The notes beneath the pieces are model-generated. The model was not told the origin of the DNA. It did no database searches and saw nothing but the letters and a program-made list of their open reading frames with translations. 64,000 bases of DNA from Pedobacter agri PB92. Its GTDB lineage: Bacteria > Bacteroidota > Bacteroidia > Sphingobacteriales > Sphingobacteriaceae. The stretch spans positions 1 through 64,000 of the forward strand of contig NZ_AJLG01000004.1 in assembly GCF_000258495.1 (NCBI RefSeq). The letters run 5' to 3'. Below are positions 23,060 through 32,347 of this stretch, piece after piece (the stretch's first letter is position 1; each line of letters begins with the position of its first letter). Both the position numbers and the translations under genes were made by a program.

Positions 23060-24073
23060 ATGAAATATTATCCTGTTTTGCTTTCGAAGGCTGGCGAATT
23101 AATTGCCTTGGAAAAACTTGCACAGAATGTTAAAAATAGTTCTGCACCTATTATACAAGTTGTTGAAGATAACTTTATTTCTGTATCAGATCATCTAAAA
23201 AACAATTGGTCATTCACAAATAACGAAGTACTGGTAGATTTTTCTTTGATCGATAGTTTGCCAGGTAAAATGGCAGATGTAACACTATTAATAACGGACT
23301 CGGTTGCAAATGGAATTAATATTATTCCTGTTATTGATTCTAGCTCGCCAATTGCATATATTAATGCAATTAGTTCTTTAGTAAATCAGTTTAATCTTAA
23401 AGTATGTTTAAGAGAAATTTACCCATCTAATTTGATTTCGCTTAATTCGCAAATTGCGAGTATTTTAAATACTTTCTCTATATCCGAATCACAAATAATT
23501 CTATTGCTAGATCTTGGTTATGTACAAGCGAGTAATTTCTCTATGAAAGTTAATAACATCGCTGCGCTGATAGGCGGCTTAACAAATGTTTCAAATTTCG
23601 ATGCGATAGTCGTTGCGAGCGGATCTTTCCCCGAAAATTTATCACCTTTTACTGCAAATCATCTTCATATAATAAGACGTTATGAAAACGATATCTGGGA
23701 ATATTTAACAACGCAGAATCTCCCACAAAATTTAAGATATGGCGATTACGGCACGAAATATCCAACTTATACGAATGTGAGTTTTACTGGAACATGCAGT
23801 ATAAAATATACGACACCTAAAACCTTTGCTATTTATAGAGGTGAACTCTCACAAAATCATCCACTTGGAAATGCTCAGTATATACAGTTTGCGAAGCAAT
23901 TAGTTTTGGCATCTCACTATTCTGGCCCATCCTTTAGTTGGGGAGATCAAAAAATTGAGATAATTTCTCTTCAGTCACTATCACCTCCACCTCGTTTGAA
24001 ACCAGGTAATGCTAAGACATGGGTTGAGATAAGCCAGAATCATCACATAACATTATTAGAAAGTATTTTGTAG
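23060..24073 (+). CDS. sce7725 / T4 beta-protein family protein
   Basis: 337 residues, soluble. The start MKYYPVLLSKAGELIALEKL, the repeated hydrophobic strands of a barrel-like fold, the segment IRRYENDIWEYL and the late motif KFAIYRGELSQNHPLG-like (CSIKYTTPKTFAIYRG) fit the beta-protein family, whose members near defence genes are named sce7725. It is followed 86 bp later by an sce7726 family gene, the pairing that gives these families their names. The pair is inferred to be a defence module because of its neighbours. Biochemistry is not known to me. Confidence 0.75.
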   Translation: MKYYPVLLSKAGELIALEKLAQNVKNSSAPIIQVVEDNFISVSDHLKNNWSFTNNEVLVDFSLIDSLPGKMADVTLLITDSVANGINIIPVIDSSSPIAYINAISSLVNQFNLKVCLREIYPSNLISLNSQIASILNTFSISESQIILLLDLGYVQASNFSMKVNNIAALIGGLTNVSNFDAIVVASGSFPENLSPFTANHLHIIRRYENDIWEYLTTQNLPQNLRYGDYGTKYPTYTNVSFTGTCSIKYTTPKTFAIYRGELSQNHPLGNAQYIQFAKQLVLASHYSGPSFSWGDQKIEIISLQSLSPPPRLKPGNAKTWVEISQNHHITLLESIL

Positions 24074-24159
24074 TTTGATGCTTAGGGGAACGTAGTTTAT
24101 TAGCAATAGATTCTATGTTTTTAATAAAAATGAGCTAAGTTTGAAGAAAAAGTTGATTT

Positions 24160-24714
24160 ATGACTGATGTTGATATCAGAATCATTCTGAAAAATACTTT
24201 GTTGAAAAATTATTACGAATGTTCGAATAGTAGGGTTGTTGAAGAGCTTGAACTTCCTATTGCAAAAGCGAGAATAGATATGGCAGTGATCAATGGTTAT
24301 ATGCATGGCTTTGAAATAAAAAGCGCAAGTGATACATTAAAAAGAATTCCATCTCAAGTGGAAGCATATACTAAAGTATTTGACTACCTATCAATCGTTA
24401 CGGAAGAAAAATATCGGAATAAATTACTTATGATGACGCCAAAGTGGGTAGGAATAATTATTTGTAATAAAGATGGTGAAACAACCTTAATTAGAAAAGC
24501 ATTAATAAATAAAAAAAAGCAATCATTTTTTCTTGCAAAGCTTTTATGGAAAGATGAATTGCAACTACTTTTGGCTAACAGTGGGGTAAAATTTAATAAA
24601 TCAGATCGAAATTGGTTGTTATGTGAGGCCCTTGCCGAAAGATTTACCGTAAAAGAAATATCTGAATTAGTCCGAGAACAACTTCGACTAAGAGCAAACT
24701 GGAAAAGTTGTTAA
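24160..24714 (+). CDS. sce7726 family protein (nuclease-like fold likely)
   Basis: 184 residues. The N-terminal part holds RIDMAVINGYMHGFEIKSASDTLKR-type sequence, in which the D...E-x-K arrangement (IDMAV, then FEIKS) resembles the PD-(D/E)xK nuclease core. KRIPSQVEAYTKVFDYLSIV follows, as in proteins that load nuclease folds on DNA. The sce7726 name is from memory of the adjacent pair in Sorangium. The gene closely follows the beta-protein gene. Nuclease activity is an inference from the motif. Confidence 0.78.
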   Translation: MTDVDIRIILKNTLLKNYYECSNSRVVEELELPIAKARIDMAVINGYMHGFEIKSASDTLKRIPSQVEAYTKVFDYLSIVTEEKYRNKLLMMTPKWVGIIICNKDGETTLIRKALINKKKQSFFLAKLLWKDELQLLLANSGVKFNKSDRNWLLCEALAERFTVKEISELVREQLRLRANWKSC

Positions 24715-25120
24715 CTCGCCAGCTGGTCTAAGCCGCTTATATCGCATTTTTCGAGATTTCATAACTTGGCCTAACAGAGCCTGGTTTTGGATTAATTTAA
24801 ACTTGGATAGATTTTTTTTGAAAAGCTGAATCTAAAAAGCTGTTGGAAGGAGTTGTTGGTATTTGTTCAGAGGGTAAGTAACATATTGTATTTAATCGGC
24901 AATCCATTTGGCAGCCACTTTGCATTGAAATGGAGGGGATATTAGGTTCTTCCCCGCTTTTGGTGGTAAGTCACCAGAGAAAGGATTAAAAGATTTTGTA
25001 GATATAATAATTGTTCTTAGAATAGATATGGACACCCTAGTACAAAAATAAATTATGACGATATTTTAGGGATGATGATTACCCACTATGAAAAAAGTAC
25101 AAAGGAATTGGGTTTATAAG
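24715..25120. other. Intergenic stretch
   Basis: About 400 bp with no frame that I can support. It precedes the decayed XRE copy. Confidence 0.4.
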
Positions 25121-25291
25121 GAAGAAAACTTAAAAATAAGTCATTGGCTGAACACCTTAATAAAAAGAGAGGAAACGATTTCGCGATGATGCAAGAATAA
25201 GCAACAACCATCAATAGACGACTTTAATAAAATTGCAGAGTTCTTGAGGGTGGATATCAGAGAGTTGTTGAATCCGAGCGATTGGAGTAAA
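25121..25291 (+). pseudogene. Decayed second copy of the XRE regulator gene
   Basis: The DNA from 25121 to 25291 aligns over its whole length with 18780-18950 of the intact XRE gene, with roughly 85-90 percent identity by eye. It has an extra A in AATAAAAAGAGAGG and the Trp codon TGG of the recognition helix is TGA. The 5' part with start codon is missing. It is a dead copy left by duplication or recombination. Its last bases create TAAATTTG (25288-25295), a usable -7 element for the next gene. Confidence 0.85.
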
Positions 25292-25295
25292 TTTG
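25265..25295 (+). promoter_or_regulatory. Possible promoter of the AbiC-like gene within the dead XRE copy
   Basis: TTG (25268-25270), 17 bp, then TAAATTTG (25288-25295), a full match to TAnnTTTG. The AbiC-like ATG is 37 bp further on. The sequence at the same place in the intact XRE gene is AAAAAG and carries no -7 element. Confidence 0.45.
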
Positions 25296-25332
25296 AGGTC
25301 CTCGGTTACAAACAAAAGAAAGCAACTTAATT

Positions 25333-26625
25333 ATGAATAATGCCTCTCAACCCTTCAGAAAATTCCCACTAAAAGCGTTATTGCGGAGCTTAGCTCTAGG
25401 AGCAATATCTGCGATAAGTTTATTAGCTTTTTTTTTTCTAGCATCTAAATACATTGTCGCAATTGGGAAATTTGCAACTTTCAACGCAGAGTCCGGACCA
25501 ATAGGTGATACTATTGGAGGAACAGTTGGGCCATTGATAGCCATCATTGCGTCAGTATTAACATTTCTCGCATTTTGGGTTCAATATGACGCTAACCAGC
25601 AACAAAAGATTGATCTACAAACCGAAAGATTCGAAAACAAATTTTATCAGATGTTACAAATTCATAGAGATAATGTAACTGAGCTAAAAATGAGGTCAGT
25701 AAAAATTATCGAAAGTGATGATAGTTATACCTTTGAGACTGTTGCTGAAGATGGCAAAGCGGTCTTTAAAGATATTTTCAATCAGTTTGTCGATTGCTCT
25801 AATGAGCTAAAATTATTCTTCAATAAACTAGATAGAATTTATGAGAGTGATTATAGGATTAAACTAGAAAAAAATGCTTTTCTTCAAAACGATAAGAAAT
25901 TACTCGCACTTTTAGCAAAGGTTGATATTTGCTATTCAATCGTATATTATGGAGTAGGGGCCGAAGGTTTGATAACTCTTCATAAAATTTTTGAGAATAA
26001 ATATAAGGACAAGTTTATTCAAGACATCTTAAGATATATTAGTTTAAAACCTGGTGGTGATTTGGCAATACTTCAAAAATGGGCTCGACTTAATAAAAGA
26101 GGTTACAGGCCAACTAAAATCATCATTTTAGATAAAATTTTTAGCTGGAGAAAAAATAACTCGGTGCTAGATCCCCAAGCATGTACTTTAGAGAACTCAG
26201 TGGATTCATTAGCCAAAGATTATCACAATAGATATAAAAAATACTATGAGGGCCATCAGAGTAGATTAGGGCACTATTTCAGACATCTATATCAAACAGT
26301 AAAATATATAAATAATCAAGAAAAAATTTCTTACAAAAGAAAGTATGAATACATCAAAGTACTGAGAGCACAGCTCTCGAATTACGAGCAGGCTATATTA
26401 TTCTTAAATAGCTTGAGTTCTTTGGGCCAAAATTGGGAAATGCATCCTGAAATAAACTCAGAATTAACTACAAACGGTAAAGTTAACTTTGAACTTATCA
26501 CAAAATATAATCTAATAAAAAATCTTCCTGGAGAAACGATTTATGGAATACCTTTTAAAAGATTTTATCCAAATGTTCAGTATGAGGGACATGATAAAAA
26601 AAGGAATAATTCGCATTACATATAA
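25333..26625 (+). CDS. Putative phage abortive infection protein (AbiC-type)
   Basis: 430 residues. Two membrane helices near the N-terminus (about 14-39 and 58-79) are followed by a soluble helical domain with the marker FENKFYQMLQIHRDNVTELK. Further conserved-looking blocks are GHYFRHLYQTVKYI and KYEYIKVLRAQLSNYEQAILFLNSLS. This matches the putAbiC family (PF16872), known as putative phage abortive infection proteins anchored in the membrane. The mechanism is not settled. It is flanked by a dead XRE copy and the helicase-ATPase fusion. Confidence 0.85.
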   Translation: MNNASQPFRKFPLKALLRSLALGAISAISLLAFFFLASKYIVAIGKFATFNAESGPIGDTIGGTVGPLIAIIASVLTFLAFWVQYDANQQQKIDLQTERFENKFYQMLQIHRDNVTELKMRSVKIIESDDSYTFETVAEDGKAVFKDIFNQFVDCSNELKLFFNKLDRIYESDYRIKLEKNAFLQNDKKLLALLAKVDICYSIVYYGVGAEGLITLHKIFENKYKDKFIQDILRYISLKPGGDLAILQKWARLNKRGYRPTKIIILDKIFSWRKNNSVLDPQACTLENSVDSLAKDYHNRYKKYYEGHQSRLGHYFRHLYQTVKYINNQEKISYKRKYEYIKVLRAQLSNYEQAILFLNSLSSLGQNWEMHPEINSELTTNGKVNFELITKYNLIKNLPGETIYGIPFKRFYPNVQYEGHDKKRNNSHYI

Positions 26626-27023
26626 TAGTTACTTTAATTTATTAACTTAAATACAGAATTATATTCGTGATGAGAAGATCTAAATAAAAAATCGCCCGTA
26701 TAACTTCTTTTAGTGAATACTTTAGATGTATGTTAGCTGTAAGCATAACAAACTTCAAATATTTTGTAAAAATCCAGTCTAATCAATTTTTGGTTATTCT
26801 GCAGTTCTAAAATAAGATTTAGAAACTAAGAAAACCAGTCCTTTACAGAAATTATGTTACAATACTTACAGCAAATGGGGGGGGAAAAGTTTAACTTGAA
26901 GATAAAGTTAAATTATTTTATCTTGCAAATATGATATTGTTATTAACTATTGTTTATAAGGCTAATTAGTATAACTCAAGACCAAACAACAAATTAACGC
27001 ACTTTTTCACTGATAAATTTAAA
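26626..27023. other. Intergenic stretch before the helicase-ATPase fusion
   Basis: About 400 very AT-rich bp, including a G8 run at about 26877-26884. I find no clear operator; a promoter for the next gene must lie here, but I cannot place it with confidence. Confidence 0.4.
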
Positions 27024-30000
27024 ATGATATATTTTCATTATTGCCAAAACTATCTAGAGAATACGAATGACCAATCCGCAAAATTAATCTTAAAAAAACT
27101 TACGGAATATTCAGTAAGAGATACCCTTAGAGGGATTAATTCTATTGCTTGCCACACTGGTGGCATTTTTGTACTCAACATATCTTCTCCTCATTTAAAA
27201 ATTATAATGGAGGAGAAACGCATTGATTTTGGAGAGAAGCAGATAACAGTCTATTTCGTTCGAGATCTACTTAATGCTAGTTCAATGTACAATTGGCTAC
27301 AGTATTATGTGGAAATAAGAGATGGCAAATGGCTGGAATATAACCCCCTGCCCGATTTCGAGCAAAACGCCTTCATTCATTACTATGAAAGTACCTCGAA
27401 TGCTGTTGGAAAGAAGAAAGAGTATCCTCCAAACAATCTAATCGAATGGCATAGAGACTATAGGTTAAAGGTCGATTATGACATATATGAATCTGAGGAT
27501 TGGGTTAAATTTGCAATTAATAGCTCGCCAAGTGATGGTATGAAAGATGATGAGGCTAAACTCTATAAATTGGCTTTAGATTCACTTTCAAACGGAGAGT
27601 TAAACAATCATGCGAGTTATGAAACAATATGCATTAGAGAAAATTGTGATATACGAGTTGTTGAACTTCATGATATTTGTATCTATTATTTGGAGATTAT
27701 CCTACCTACAGTTAACACACCAATATTTCTTCTAATAAACGGAGCAAATAAGGTCACGCAATTTGATCATTATAATAATATTAAAGAGAATCTGAAAGAC
27801 AGAGATTATAAGATTGATTCGATCGAGCGTGTACAGCGCCTAGCGTTAAGGGCCTATCCTAAATGGGCACTGAAGAATGCAGATCTATGGAAAGCCATTC
27901 AAAAAAATAGTGAAACGGGAAATCTATCCCTGTTACCTGAACAAACGGTTTTTTTGAAGGAATTTACATTCCCAAAATATATCAACGGACAAGCAGGTAG
28001 CGGTAAATCAACCATGTTGTATTACTTATTCGCGAACACCTACTATTTTAAATGTTTTGGTGAGATAGAGGGTGACGTAATCTTTCTCACTGAAAACGAA
28101 AATTTACTTAAGCATACAAAAAAGTCAGTAGTCGAACTTTTGCAGTGTAATCCAGAGTTTGAGCTGTCATTTGAGGATATATCGAACGTGGACAAAAATT
28201 TCATGTCTTTTAAGAATTTCTTACTAAGTCAGATTCCTGACGATGTAGATAGCTTTCGAAACGATAAATATCTTGATTTCTCAAGATTTAAGATGCTGTA
28301 TGAATCCTCGGCAATTCCAACTCATGTTATAAAAAAATATTCAGCCGAATTATCATGGTTTATACTCTCTACATATATTAACGGTTACGATTTGGATTTC
28401 CAAATCACTAGTGAAAATTATGAAGAAAAAATGCCATCTGAGGGCAAAAAATTGGTATCGCTTGATGATTTGAGAGGGATTGAACGAGAAATTCTACCAT
28501 TTTACAGGAAGCAGATTGAAGAAAATGGTTATTGGGACAAAATTAAAATCATTCGATATATTAAAGATAATCTACAAAAAGAGAAGCTTTATGAAGTTAT
28601 CTTTTGCGACGAGGCGCAAGATTTTAGTAGGGTAGAGTTACGTTATATTCTAGGCCTTTCGAGCTACTTGCATTATGATTTAAGCACAACAGAGCAAGTA
28701 CCAATTGTATTTGCTGGCGACGCGCTACAAACTGTTAATCCAACTGGTTTTAGAGCTGCGGAAGTGAAGGACATGTTATACGAAGAACTAAAACAAATTG
28801 CTGGTTTTAAATTAGATACTGACAAAATTGAATATGCCCCAGAGTTTAACTATCGATCATCCCAGGCAATTGTCAATGTAGCAAATGCAATTCAATACTG
28901 GCGGAAGAAAAATTTCGAATCTATAATAAAAAAGCCACAAATTGCAAAGAGACCTGAATTTGGGAAAGACAATAATCTAAATATCTTCATCGACTTCAAA
29001 AGCGTAGAGCAGAATGAGAACAATATTATTGATAAGCTTAAATATAAAATATTTATCATTCCAGTAAATTTTGATGACAAGGAAGAATACATTAGAACCA
29101 ACGCAATACTCAAAAGTTTTCCAGAGGCAAATATAAAAACTGCTGTTGAGGCAAAAGGTATAGATTATGAACAGGTTGTTATTTTTGGCTTTGGCGAGTA
29201 TGGAATGTCAATTGAAAACTTAGAAGAATATGAGAGGCGGTTTTTCTATAACAAACTCTACGTAGCTGTCACCAGGGCTCAGTTAGAATTGATCATTTTA
29301 GATTCAAATGATAGTCAGGAGAAGTTTTGGTTGAAGATGATCAGATTTTATGCAGACTCATCTTGGAGTAATGATAGTGGAGTACAGCCTAAAGAGATTC
29401 AAGAAACTATAGTATTTGGGGCAAACCAAATTCCACAGATTTTGCAAAGTACGCCCGAAATGGCACTTGCAAATGCATACAAAGACAAGGAACAAGGTGT
29501 ATTTTCTAAAAATCCCTTCTTATTAAGAATTGCAGCTCATCAATTCTTAAAATTAGGTAAAAAAGATGAACATTTTATCTGCCTAGCTTTGATGTATAAG
29601 CTTAGAGAAGAATGGCATGAATCAGCAAAATATTATTTAAACAAGGATGTCGGTTATCAAGGCATTCCGGAAGCAGCCCTAATCTATTGGGAAGGTAAAC
29701 TTTTAAACGAGTTTTTAAAATTTAGTCTTAAACCAGAAAATGAAGAAAACCACATAAAGACGATTATTGCCACTCTTATGCTGACAGGTGAATTGGAAGG
29801 GAGTCAATTGAGGTCTCTTAGAGAAAGTCGAAATAAGATAAGGGGTATTTTATATGATACTCCATGGATGCACGAAATTATTAATCAACTTCTTCAACTA
29901 CTCGAAACAAGCAGCGATACGGAAAGTATAAAGCTATTAATCGATGTGTTTGAAGAAATTTGCAGCAATGAGTACACTGATGTTTGGCTTAAAATAGGCG

Positions 30001-31646
30001 AAAAAAATCTTCAGATTAAACGGTATGAATATGCCGTTGAGGCTTTTGAGAAAATTGGACATGAGGGAGTGTCATTTATTACCGCCAAAATTCAAATTTC
30101 TAAACAGAGTGGAAAAGTGATCGAAGAGGTGTTCTGGTTAGGAAGCCTGATGAAGGAACCACAGCTTAATGAATTGAAAAGGAAGGAGATTCGAAGTGAA
30201 ATTATCGAACTTTATAAGTTAAATCGTGAAATTTTTATCCAAGATGGAATTACTCCCCCTCAAACATTGCTTTTCATATATTCAAGCTTATTAAAAGAAG
30301 GTAATTTGCACTCTGACATATTATTAATTTGTAAATGTGCAGAGAAGACTTTTTTGCAAATAAATAAGAAAACTGTTGAAATTGTTACTTTCTACCACCA
30401 ATTTATGATAGAGTCGAAAAGGAATACGGAAATATTCCAATTTGTATTGACTCGGTGGGTAAGAACTATGCTATTAGGTGGATTTCATATCCCTGAGGTT
30501 AATGAAATATATAGGGCTGTTTGTGCAGCTAACAAAATCAGATTCCACTACTTCACTGAAGAGGAAATAATACGAATTCCAGCAATTCCCTCTAGTATAA
30601 TCAGTGAACCTCCGTTCCATTTTAAAAATGTTAGTATACGCAATTTCCGGAAGCTCCAGAATGTCACTGTAGAAAACCTCGGTCTTATCAACTTAGTTGT
30701 TGGTGACAATAATGTTGGCAAAACAACATTCTTGGAATCTCTTTTATTTACAAGTGATCCAGAACAACTTTTGACGAGGCTTGCTTTTGCTTTTATTGAA
30801 AGGAAAAATTTGTTCCCTTCAGTATCCATCACTTCTGAAGGTTCTCGTTATTTTTACAAATTAGAGAAGAACTTCCTTTTAGATTTTAAAAATCACCACA
30901 ATCCAACCTCTCCTACTGAATATATCATTGAAAATAATCGCTCGGAATGGAAATATACACTTCATTTGGATGATCTTCGTCAACACGACATTAGTCCTGG
31001 GACCATATCTTTTAGCGAAGATAATTGGCTTCTCGTAGAAGAATTAAATGCGGTGGACTTGGTTAAGACGCCCTTGATCGCTTATGGAAAGGGATTCGGT
31101 AGCGATTTGGCGAAATCATACTTTGAAGAGGTAATTTCCAGACCTGAAATTGAGAAAAATGTTGTTCAAAGTATGAGGCTGTTTATTCCAGGTGTAGAAA
31201 GAATAATTGCAGACACCGCCACTGGCGGAATTCATATCTATGATAGAGATTTCCCTGAAATACCATTACCTCTGCACCAATATGGAGAAGGTGCCAACAA
31301 GCTTTTTAGGATCTTAGTCTTACTTGTAATTCATCGAGAAAAACGGGTTTTGATTGATGAAATTGATGCTGGAATACATTTTTCGAGATTTCCAGCTTTT
31401 TGGAAAACTATTATAACGGTGGCAATTGAGAATAACACACAGATCATAGCTACTACTCACAATGACGAGTGCATTAAATATTATGCTCAGATTTTGGAAA
31501 AACTTGGTCTCGATTGTCAAAAACGTGCTAGGGTGGTTCAGTTAAAGAACGTAGCAGATCAAATCAAGATCAGATCATATGAGTATAATAGCTTTAACGA
31601 GGCTATTGATAATAACTTTGAACTCAGAGGAGGAGATAAGTTATGA
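27024..31646 (+). CDS. UvrD-like helicase fused to OLD-type ATPase, Gabija-like
   Basis: 1540 residues, in four parts. (1) An N-terminal domain of about 300 residues without a family match. (2) An SF1 UvrD/Rep-like helicase: Walker A INGQAGSGKST (about 320), Walker B VIFCDEAQDF (about 526), motif III-like FAGDALQTVNPTGF (about 562), KGIDYEQVVIFGF and VAVTRAQLELI (about 710-750). (3) A helical region, TPR-like, about 820-1190. (4) An OLD/AAA15-type ATPase: Walker A VVGDNNVGKTTFL (about 1225), signature YGEGANKLFRI, Walker B VLIDEIDAG (about 1440), switch ATTHND (about 1476). In Gabija these belong to two proteins, with the ATPase fused to TOPRIM. Here the ATPase is on the helicase and the TOPRIM gene overlaps by 4 bp. 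Confidence 0.88.
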   Translation: MIYFHYCQNYLENTNDQSAKLILKKLTEYSVRDTLRGINSIACHTGGIFVLNISSPHLKIIMEEKRIDFGEKQITVYFVRDLLNASSMYNWLQYYVEIRDGKWLEYNPLPDFEQNAFIHYYESTSNAVGKKKEYPPNNLIEWHRDYRLKVDYDIYESEDWVKFAINSSPSDGMKDDEAKLYKLALDSLSNGELNNHASYETICIRENCDIRVVELHDICIYYLEIILPTVNTPIFLLINGANKVTQFDHYNNIKENLKDRDYKIDSIERVQRLALRAYPKWALKNADLWKAIQKNSETGNLSLLPEQTVFLKEFTFPKYINGQAGSGKSTMLYYLFANTYYFKCFGEIEGDVIFLTENENLLKHTKKSVVELLQCNPEFELSFEDISNVDKNFMSFKNFLLSQIPDDVDSFRNDKYLDFSRFKMLYESSAIPTHVIKKYSAELSWFILSTYINGYDLDFQITSENYEEKMPSEGKKLVSLDDLRGIEREILPFYRKQIEENGYWDKIKIIRYIKDNLQKEKLYEVIFCDEAQDFSRVELRYILGLSSYLHYDLSTTEQVPIVFAGDALQTVNPTGFRAAEVKDMLYEELKQIAGFKLDTDKIEYAPEFNYRSSQAIVNVANAIQYWRKKNFESIIKKPQIAKRPEFGKDNNLNIFIDFKSVEQNENNIIDKLKYKIFIIPVNFDDKEEYIRTNAILKSFPEANIKTAVEAKGIDYEQVVIFGFGEYGMSIENLEEYERRFFYNKLYVAVTRAQLELIILDSNDSQEKFWLKMIRFYADSSWSNDSGVQPKEIQETIVFGANQIPQILQSTPEMALANAYKDKEQGVFSKNPFLLRIAAHQFLKLGKKDEHFICLALMYKLREEWHESAKYYLNKDVGYQGIPEAALIYWEGKLLNEFLKFSLKPENEENHIKTIIATLMLTGELEGSQLRSLRESRNKIRGILYDTPWMHEIINQLLQLLETSSDTESIKLLIDVFEEICSNEYTDVWLKIGEKNLQIKRYEYAVEAFEKIGHEGVSFITAKIQISKQSGKVIEEVFWLGSLMKEPQLNELKRKEIRSEIIELYKLNREIFIQDGITPPQTLLFIYSSLLKEGNLHSDILLICKCAEKTFLQINKKTVEIVTFYHQFMIESKRNTEIFQFVLTRWVRTMLLGGFHIPEVNEIYRAVCAANKIRFHYFTEEEIIRIPAIPSSIISEPPFHFKNVSIRNFRKLQNVTVENLGLINLVVGDNNVGKTTFLESLLFTSDPEQLLTRLAFAFIERKNLFPSVSITSEGSRYFYKLEKNFLLDFKNHHNPTSPTEYIIENNRSEWKYTLHLDDLRQHDISPGTISFSEDNWLLVEELNAVDLVKTPLIAYGKGFGSDLAKSYFEEVISRPEIEKNVVQSMRLFIPGVERIIADTATGGIHIYDRDFPEIPLPLHQYGEGANKLFRILVLLVIHREKRVLIDEIDAGIHFSRFPAFWKTIITVAIENNTQIIATTHNDECIKYYAQILEKLGLDCQKRARVVQLKNVADQIKIRSYEYNSFNEAIDNNFELRGGDKL

Positions 31647-32347
31647 GCAAAATCCTGATTTTTTGTGAGGGCATAACTGACCTCTTTTTCATCGGCCACT
31701 GTCTGGATAAATTTTTCGGATTGGAATTCAAGTACATTTATAACAAGAAAAAACCGTTAAACGAATGTATAATAACTCATAAATGCGAAATTGTTGGTAT
31801 TGGTGGATGTGAAAAACTTACTAATCCTTTATATCTGGATAGACTTCGTGATAACACGGCAGAAGGTGGCAGGAACATTATTATTTTTGATGCAGACTTT
31901 GGCCCCGAAGCTGTAGGAGAAAAAAAAGGAACTGGCAATAATGGTTTTGTTAATGCAAAAAGAAAACTCGAAGACATCCAGAAAACTAAGGAGGTAGAAT
32001 TTGATTTTTATTTATGGCATAATAACGCAAACGATGGAGAAGTAGAGGATCTTTTAGCAAAGCTAATTCCAGAAAATAAGAAGAAGTTGATGGATTGTAT
32101 AAATAATCATAAGGAATGTTTATCTAGCTTAGAAATTGATAATTTAATGGTCCCAGATAAAAAGAAGGTACTTGGTTATTACCTTTACAGTCTTCAACAC
32201 GATTTGCACGATTACCAGAATAATGATGTTTGGCATCTCAGTATTACGGATATTTCAGACCTTGGAAAATTTGCTACATTTTTGCAAAAATACTTCGCGT
32301 CTAATAACGTAAATGATGGACTCGCTGAAATTGCGACTAACGCATAG
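31643..32347 (+). CDS. Stand-alone TOPRIM protein (DUF3226-like), partner of the fusion
   Basis: 234 residues with the TOPRIM pattern: Glu9 in FCEGITD, the D-x-D pair Asp83 and Asp85 in IIIFDADFG, and the late acidic motif DGEVEDLL (Asp131-Glu135). The general build (LWHNNANDGEVEDLL) is close to DUF3226 proteins. TOPRIM sites bind Mg2+ and cut or join DNA. In OLD-type nucleases the TOPRIM follows the ATPase in one chain; here it is separate, but overlaps the ATPase gene (ATGA), which argues for one complex. An anti-phage nuclease role is inferred from Gabija and the neighbourhood. Confidence 0.85.
   Translation: MSKILIFCEGITDLFFIGHCLDKFFGLEFKYIYNKKKPLNECIITHKCEIVGIGGCEKLTNPLYLDRLRDNTAEGGRNIIIFDADFGPEAVGEKKGTGNNGFVNAKRKLEDIQKTKEVEFDFYLWHNNANDGEVEDLLAKLIPENKKKLMDCINNHKECLSSLEIDNLMVPDKKKVLGYYLYSLQHDLHDYQNNDVWHLSITDISDLGKFATFLQKYFASNNVNDGLAEIATNA

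Noticed and set aside
18131-24777. Integron attC sites (GCCTAACAG at about 18131, 22669 and 24768)
   Set aside because: The partner core GTTRRRY at the right distance is missing in all three cases and there is no integron integrase.
27100-27122. Seventh regulon site at CTTACGGAATATTCAGTAAG
   Set aside because: Only the outer CTTAC/GTAAG arms match; the CCGTAA half is absent and no -7 element lies at the required distance.
27024-32347. Ordinary Gabija
   Set aside because: GajA has ATPase and TOPRIM in one chain and GajB is a separate helicase; the domain allocation here is different.
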